Shown here: piece after piece, positions 61,531 through 64,000 of the stretch
Numbering within the stretch: the first letter of the stretch is position 1
Layout of the letters: every line of letters begins with the position of its first letter
Origin: JACRBR01 sp964371355
GTDB lineage: Bacteria; Chloroflexota; Dehalococcoidia; DSTF01; JACRBR01
Assembly: GCA_964371355.1 (NCBI GenBank)
Contig: CAYJMG010000014.1
Location: 39,354 to 103,353, forward strand
Direction of reading: 5' to 3'
DNA: 64,000 nucleotides
Position numbers and translations under genes: made by a program
The notes under the pieces: generated by a model
The model's input: the letters and a program-made list of their open reading frames with translations, nothing else
Told to the model about the DNA's origin: nothing
The model's database searches: none

Positions 61531-62373
61531 TCAGGCCAACAGGAACTCGACGATGGCGGCGTATGCCCGCCTGTCCTGGATGAGGAACAAGTGGCCGCCC
61601 TCGAACAGCTCCAGGCGGGCCCCAGGGCTGCTACCGCCGTCGAGGCGGGACACGATGGCCTCGGAGTTGGACGGCGGGGCGATGAGGTCGTAGCGGCCGG
61701 CGCAGACGTAGACGGGCATACGGAGTGTGGGCAGGCGGGACCAGGTGTCGTGGTGGCAGCGGGCCTCGAGCTGGAGGCGGGCGCCCTCGTCTCGGGAGAC
61801 GTTGTGCTCGCCAGGGGCTTCGTCGGGCCAGGCGTCGGGTGCGGTCATCGTGTCGATGGTCATCTGCAGGATGCGGGCGTAACGGTCGGGGTTCTCGCGC
61901 TCGAGGGCGGCAAAGCGGCTGTCGTTCAGGGCGATCATGCGGCGCGCGCGCTGGTCGGCGGGGAGGCCGTGCAGTTCGTGGAGGGGGTACGACGCGCCGC
62001 CCTCGCCACCGGACGACGTGCAGGCGAGCGCGAGGCGCTCGACGCGGCCGGGATGACGGAGGGCGAACTCCTGCGCCACCATGCCGCCGAAGGAGACGCC
62101 GAGCACGCGGCAGCGGTCCCAGCCGACGGCGTCGAGCAGGGCCGCGGCGTCGTCGGCGTAGTCGCGCATGGTGTAGGGGCCGGGCGGGCGCTCGGTGCGG
62201 CCGAGGCCTCGCTGGTCGTAGGCGAGCAGGTCGAAGTGCTGGGGGAGGGTGCCGTCGAAGACGTTGGGCTTGGCGCGGAGGTCGCCGCCCGTGCCGGAGA
62301 TGAAGAGCAGCGGCGGGCCGGCGCCCGCGCGCTCGTGGTAGATGCGGAGGCGCGGGGCTTGGGTGTGTGGCAT
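61531..62373 (-). CDS. Alpha/beta-hydrolase fold protein
   Basis: From ATG 62373 the protein has 280 residues. Catalytic elements: oxyanion segment SGTGG, YDQRGLGRTERP, nucleophile Ser94 in GVSFGG, an Asp in CAGRYDLIAPP and His in FEGGHLFL. This is the family of esterases, haloperoxidases and enol-lactone hydrolases; the substrate is unknown. The frame upstream of 62373 is not protein-like. Confidence 0.88.
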   Translation of the reverse strand: MPHTQAPRLRIYHERAGAGPPLLFISGTGGDLRAKPNVFDGTLPQHFDLLAYDQRGLGRTERPPGPYTMRDYADDAAALLDAVGWDRCRVLGVSFGGMVAQEFALRHPGRVERLALACTSSGGEGGASYPLHELHGLPADQRARRMIALNDSRFAALERENPDRYARILQMTIDTMTAPDAWPDEAPGEHNVSRDEGARLQLEARCHHDTWSRLPTLRMPVYVCAGRYDLIAPPSNSEAIVSRLDGGSSPGARLELFEGGHLFLIQDRRAYAAIVEFLLA

Positions 62374-62425
62374 CGGCGGCAGTCTAGCCGAGTCTCCAAC
62401 CGCGCACTGCGTCCGGCAGGTCACG

Positions 62426-62431
62426 TATACT
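62426..62431 (+). promoter_or_regulatory. TATACT -10 box for leaderless hicB transcription
   Basis: TATACT ends eight bases before ATG 62439, and no ribosome site is present. Together with the first hicBA, this suggests leaderless toxin-antitoxin mRNAs. Confidence 0.5.
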
Positions 62432-62438
62432 TCCCGCG

Positions 62439-62675
62439 ATGAAGTACTACACGTTCGAAATCGTCGTGGAGAAGGAGCCGGAGGACGAGGGGTACAGCGC
62501 CTACAGTCCGACGCTGCCCGGCTGCTTCAGTAACGGTCGCACGATCGAAGAGGCGAAGCGCAACATCCGCGAGGCAATCCAGATCCATCTGGATTCGCTG
62601 ATCGCGCACGGAGACCCCGTGCCGCAAAACGAACACCTCGTCCATGTCGAAGAGTTGACCGTCGCTATCCCCTGA
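62439..62675 (+). CDS. hicB: HicB-type antitoxin (second pair)
   Basis: The 78-residue protein has YSAYSPTLPGCFSNGRTIEEAKRNIREAI, the standard HicB core, after an N-terminal beta strand (YYTFEIVVEKEPEDEG). It overlaps the hicA start by one base. Confidence 0.88.
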   Translation: MKYYTFEIVVEKEPEDEGYSAYSPTLPGCFSNGRTIEEAKRNIREAIQIHLDSLIAHGDPVPQNEHLVHVEELTVAIP

Positions 62676-62902
62676 TGGCACGGATGCCGCAAGTCACCGC
62701 CACCGAACTCGTGCGCTTTCTAAAGTCGCAGGGCTTCATCGAAGACCGACAACAGGGCAGCCATCTGACGATGCGCCACGCCGAACGCGGCGACTCCGTA
62801 ACCGTGCCGGTTCACACGAGCGTCGACGTTGGTCGTGGCCTCGCCGTCCGAATCCTCAAGGATGCCGGCTTCACCGTCGACGACTTCATCCGTCTCAGAT
62901 AG
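62675..62902 (+). CDS. hicA: HicA-type toxin (second pair)
   Basis: The 75-residue protein has the canonical ELVRFLKSQGFIEDRQQGSH with catalytic His30, then LAVRILKDAGFTVDDFI. The start ATG shares its A with the TGA of hicB. It is the more canonical of the two hicA copies. Confidence 0.92.
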   Translation: MARMPQVTATELVRFLKSQGFIEDRQQGSHLTMRHAERGDSVTVPVHTSVDVGRGLAVRILKDAGFTVDDFIRLR

Positions 62903-62960
62903 TCGTCTGCGCCGGTCACTGAAGCTCGCCTTTGCGCGAGCGGCTTGCACGCCAAGCCGA

Positions 62961-63527
62961 TCAGTCACGGACCGCCAGCGCACACACACCGTTCTCGGCG
63001 AACCCGTGCGACTGGACTCCCAGCGCGTGGTTGAAGCGGCTGCGATAGTTCTCCCAGGCGATGGTGGCCGTCAGCTCCACAAGTTCCCGCTCCGAGAATC
63101 GAGCGCGGAGCCGTTCGAAGAGCGCGTCGGTCACGTTCAGCGGTGTCCTCGTCATCGCGACCGCATAGTCGAGGACCAGGCGCTCGTCATCGGAGAACTC
63201 CGCGCTCGCGGCGTGCTCGTGCAGCGCCTGGACCTGCTCTGCACGCACGCCGGCATCGACGCTTTCTCTCGAGTCGATATCGATGCAGAACGGACAGCCG
63301 ACAAGCGTCGCGGTCTTCAGGTTCGCGAGCTGCTTCGACACCGGATCCAATGCGTTGGCCTTCCGCGATTCGCGTTCAAACGACAGGTACGCGCCGAGGA
63401 TCTCCGGGCTGTGCGCCGTCACGGACACGGGATCGAGCATCTTTCCGTACGCGTGCCGCACGCCCGCATAGATCTTCTGCACCTGCTCCGGCGCCCCATC
63501 CTCCGCTAGTCCATCGATTCTCGGCAT
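62961..63527 (-). CDS. Carboxymuconolactone decarboxylase/AhpD-like protein
   Basis: The 188-residue protein has LVGCPFCIDIDSRESVDAG, the C-x2-C and Asp/Glu pattern of AhpD-like proteins, and an N-terminal region MPRIDGLAEDGAPEQVQKIY. The redox Cys pair suggests alkylhydroperoxidase-type activity, but family members vary widely. Confidence 0.87.
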   Translation of the reverse strand: MPRIDGLAEDGAPEQVQKIYAGVRHAYGKMLDPVSVTAHSPEILGAYLSFERESRKANALDPVSKQLANLKTATLVGCPFCIDIDSRESVDAGVRAEQVQALHEHAASAEFSDDERLVLDYAVAMTRTPLNVTDALFERLRARFSERELVELTATIAWENYRSRFNHALGVQSHGFAENGVCALAVRD

Positions 63528-64000
63528 CTGCTATCTCCTTCTACCACTGCAATCCCGTTGTGGCCGTACACCGACTGGAGCTCGCTTTTATCGCCAGGCG
63601 CCGGCGGCATAGCGGTCCAGCCCCCCGAACATCTCGCGCGTAGCGATCGTCGCCATGCCGTGGTGATACTCCCCGAGCAGCGCCTCGGCCTGGGACAGAT
63701 CCCACTGCTCGTACGACGACAGCCGGTCGCTGCGCACGGCGGCCTGCGGCCACCCGGCGATCCCAGCCCGAGGAGGTGTGCTTCCTTGAGTTTGCTTTCG
63801 AGTATCGGGTATTGAACCGGTGGTGGGGTCCGATCCCCAAGACGAAGTCACGCTACTACTCGCAGATCCTTGTAGCGCCTGTTGAGCGAGAAGATCTCCT
63901 CGCAGTATCAATCTCAGGGGGGAGGCGCGATGCCGAACAAGAAAGCTAGCAGGGTGTTGAAATAGTACCGGCAGAGGGATCGACGAGCGATCCGGGGCGG
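63528..64000. other. Degenerate region at the right edge, 473 bases without a confident gene
   Basis: A minus-strand frame ending at 63588 has a protein-like end (SYEQWDLSQAEALLGEYHHG ... AAGAWR) but random upstream sequence, so it may be the tail of a lost gene. A plus-strand frame at about 63776-63949 (GTG to TAG) encodes LEFAFEYRVLNRWWGPIPKT and could be another remnant. Neither is called as a gene. Confidence 0.4.

Noticed and set aside
61332..61583. 83-residue plus-strand frame near the alpha/beta hydrolase
   Set aside because: Overlaps the hydrolase 3' end, no ribosome site and no protein-like pattern.
61531..62442. Plus-strand 283-residue frame over the alpha/beta hydrolase gene
   Set aside because: Antisense composition and no motifs, whereas the minus strand shows a full catalytic triad.
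63795..63830. tRNA gene (GGTTCAATACC T-loop-like sequence on the minus strand)
   Set aside because: The T-stem does not pair and no acceptor, D or anticodon arms could be found.

Overview
The window is GC-rich (roughly two thirds G+C by eye), bacterial and densely coded. It comes from an assembled scaffold, with a run of 100 Ns at 37891-37990. Secreted proteins with thrombospondin type-3 and dockerin-like tails, a T-box-controlled ileS encoding an enzyme of the eukaryote-like class, many DinB-type, LLM-oxidoreductase and toxin-antitoxin genes, and very many short dispersed repeats together suggest an environmental Chloroflexota (Dehalococcoidia-like) genome. That assignment is an inference; no rRNA or tRNA gene was seen to confirm it.

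Layout. 1-13.5 kb: five minus-strand genes, four of them exported proteins (esterase, PQQ-type propeller, penicillin-acylase-type Ntn hydrolase, NHL propeller) that all end in the same ~220-residue calcium-binding tail, plus one large FtsX/MacB-type permease. 13.7-21.6 kb: housekeeping and carbohydrate genes (PH-like protein, DinB protein, BON protein, GT4 glycosyltransferase, glycogen-debranching-type enzyme, biotin carboxylase plus separate biotin carrier). 21.6-26.9 kb: an accessory stretch with two PD-(D/E)XK nuclease-like proteins, a NYN ribonuclease-like protein, an NpmA/KamB-type 16S rRNA A1408 methyltransferase, a frameshifted glyoxalase-like gene and a PIN toxin-antitoxin pair. 27-39.6 kb: uvrA, tandem DinB/ClbS-like genes, HAD hydrolases, HicBA, tandem phosphotransferases, an Eis-like acetyltransferase, a degenerate Tag-like glycosylase, YbjQ, the assembly gap and a SprT-like metalloprotease. 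39.9-45.1 kb: a membrane-anchored DUF4185-type propeller and a 1170-residue exported protein with four cohesin-like repeats and a C-terminal dockerin. 45.2-54.6 kb: DUF1028 protein, MntA/HepT, a coupled operon ending in a DUF35 protein, a thiolase, an LLM oxidoreductase, two divergent GT39-type membrane glycosyltransferases and an unknown protein. 54.65-58.8 kb: ileS with its own promoter, Ile T-box and terminator, separated from the gene by a DUF559 gene and repeats. 58.8-64 kb: tag, a caspase-fold membrane protein with a secreted partner, an alpha/beta hydrolase, a second HicBA, a carboxymuconolactone-decarboxylase-like protein and degenerate sequence.

The main themes are: (a) a possible dockerin/cohesin-like extracellular assembly, with four different catalytic or propeller heads carrying one interchangeable dockerin-like tail and a candidate multi-cohesin-like scaffold 28 kb away; (b) a candidate intrinsic aminoglycoside-resistance methyltransferase with the NpmA key residues at matching positions; (c) a complete ileS T-box leader with an AUC specifier; (d) a genome-wide habit of inserting short dispersed phrases and palindromes at gene ends and even in frame inside uvrA, ileS and a glycosyltransferase gene. 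Functions were assigned by eye from motifs; no database search was run.
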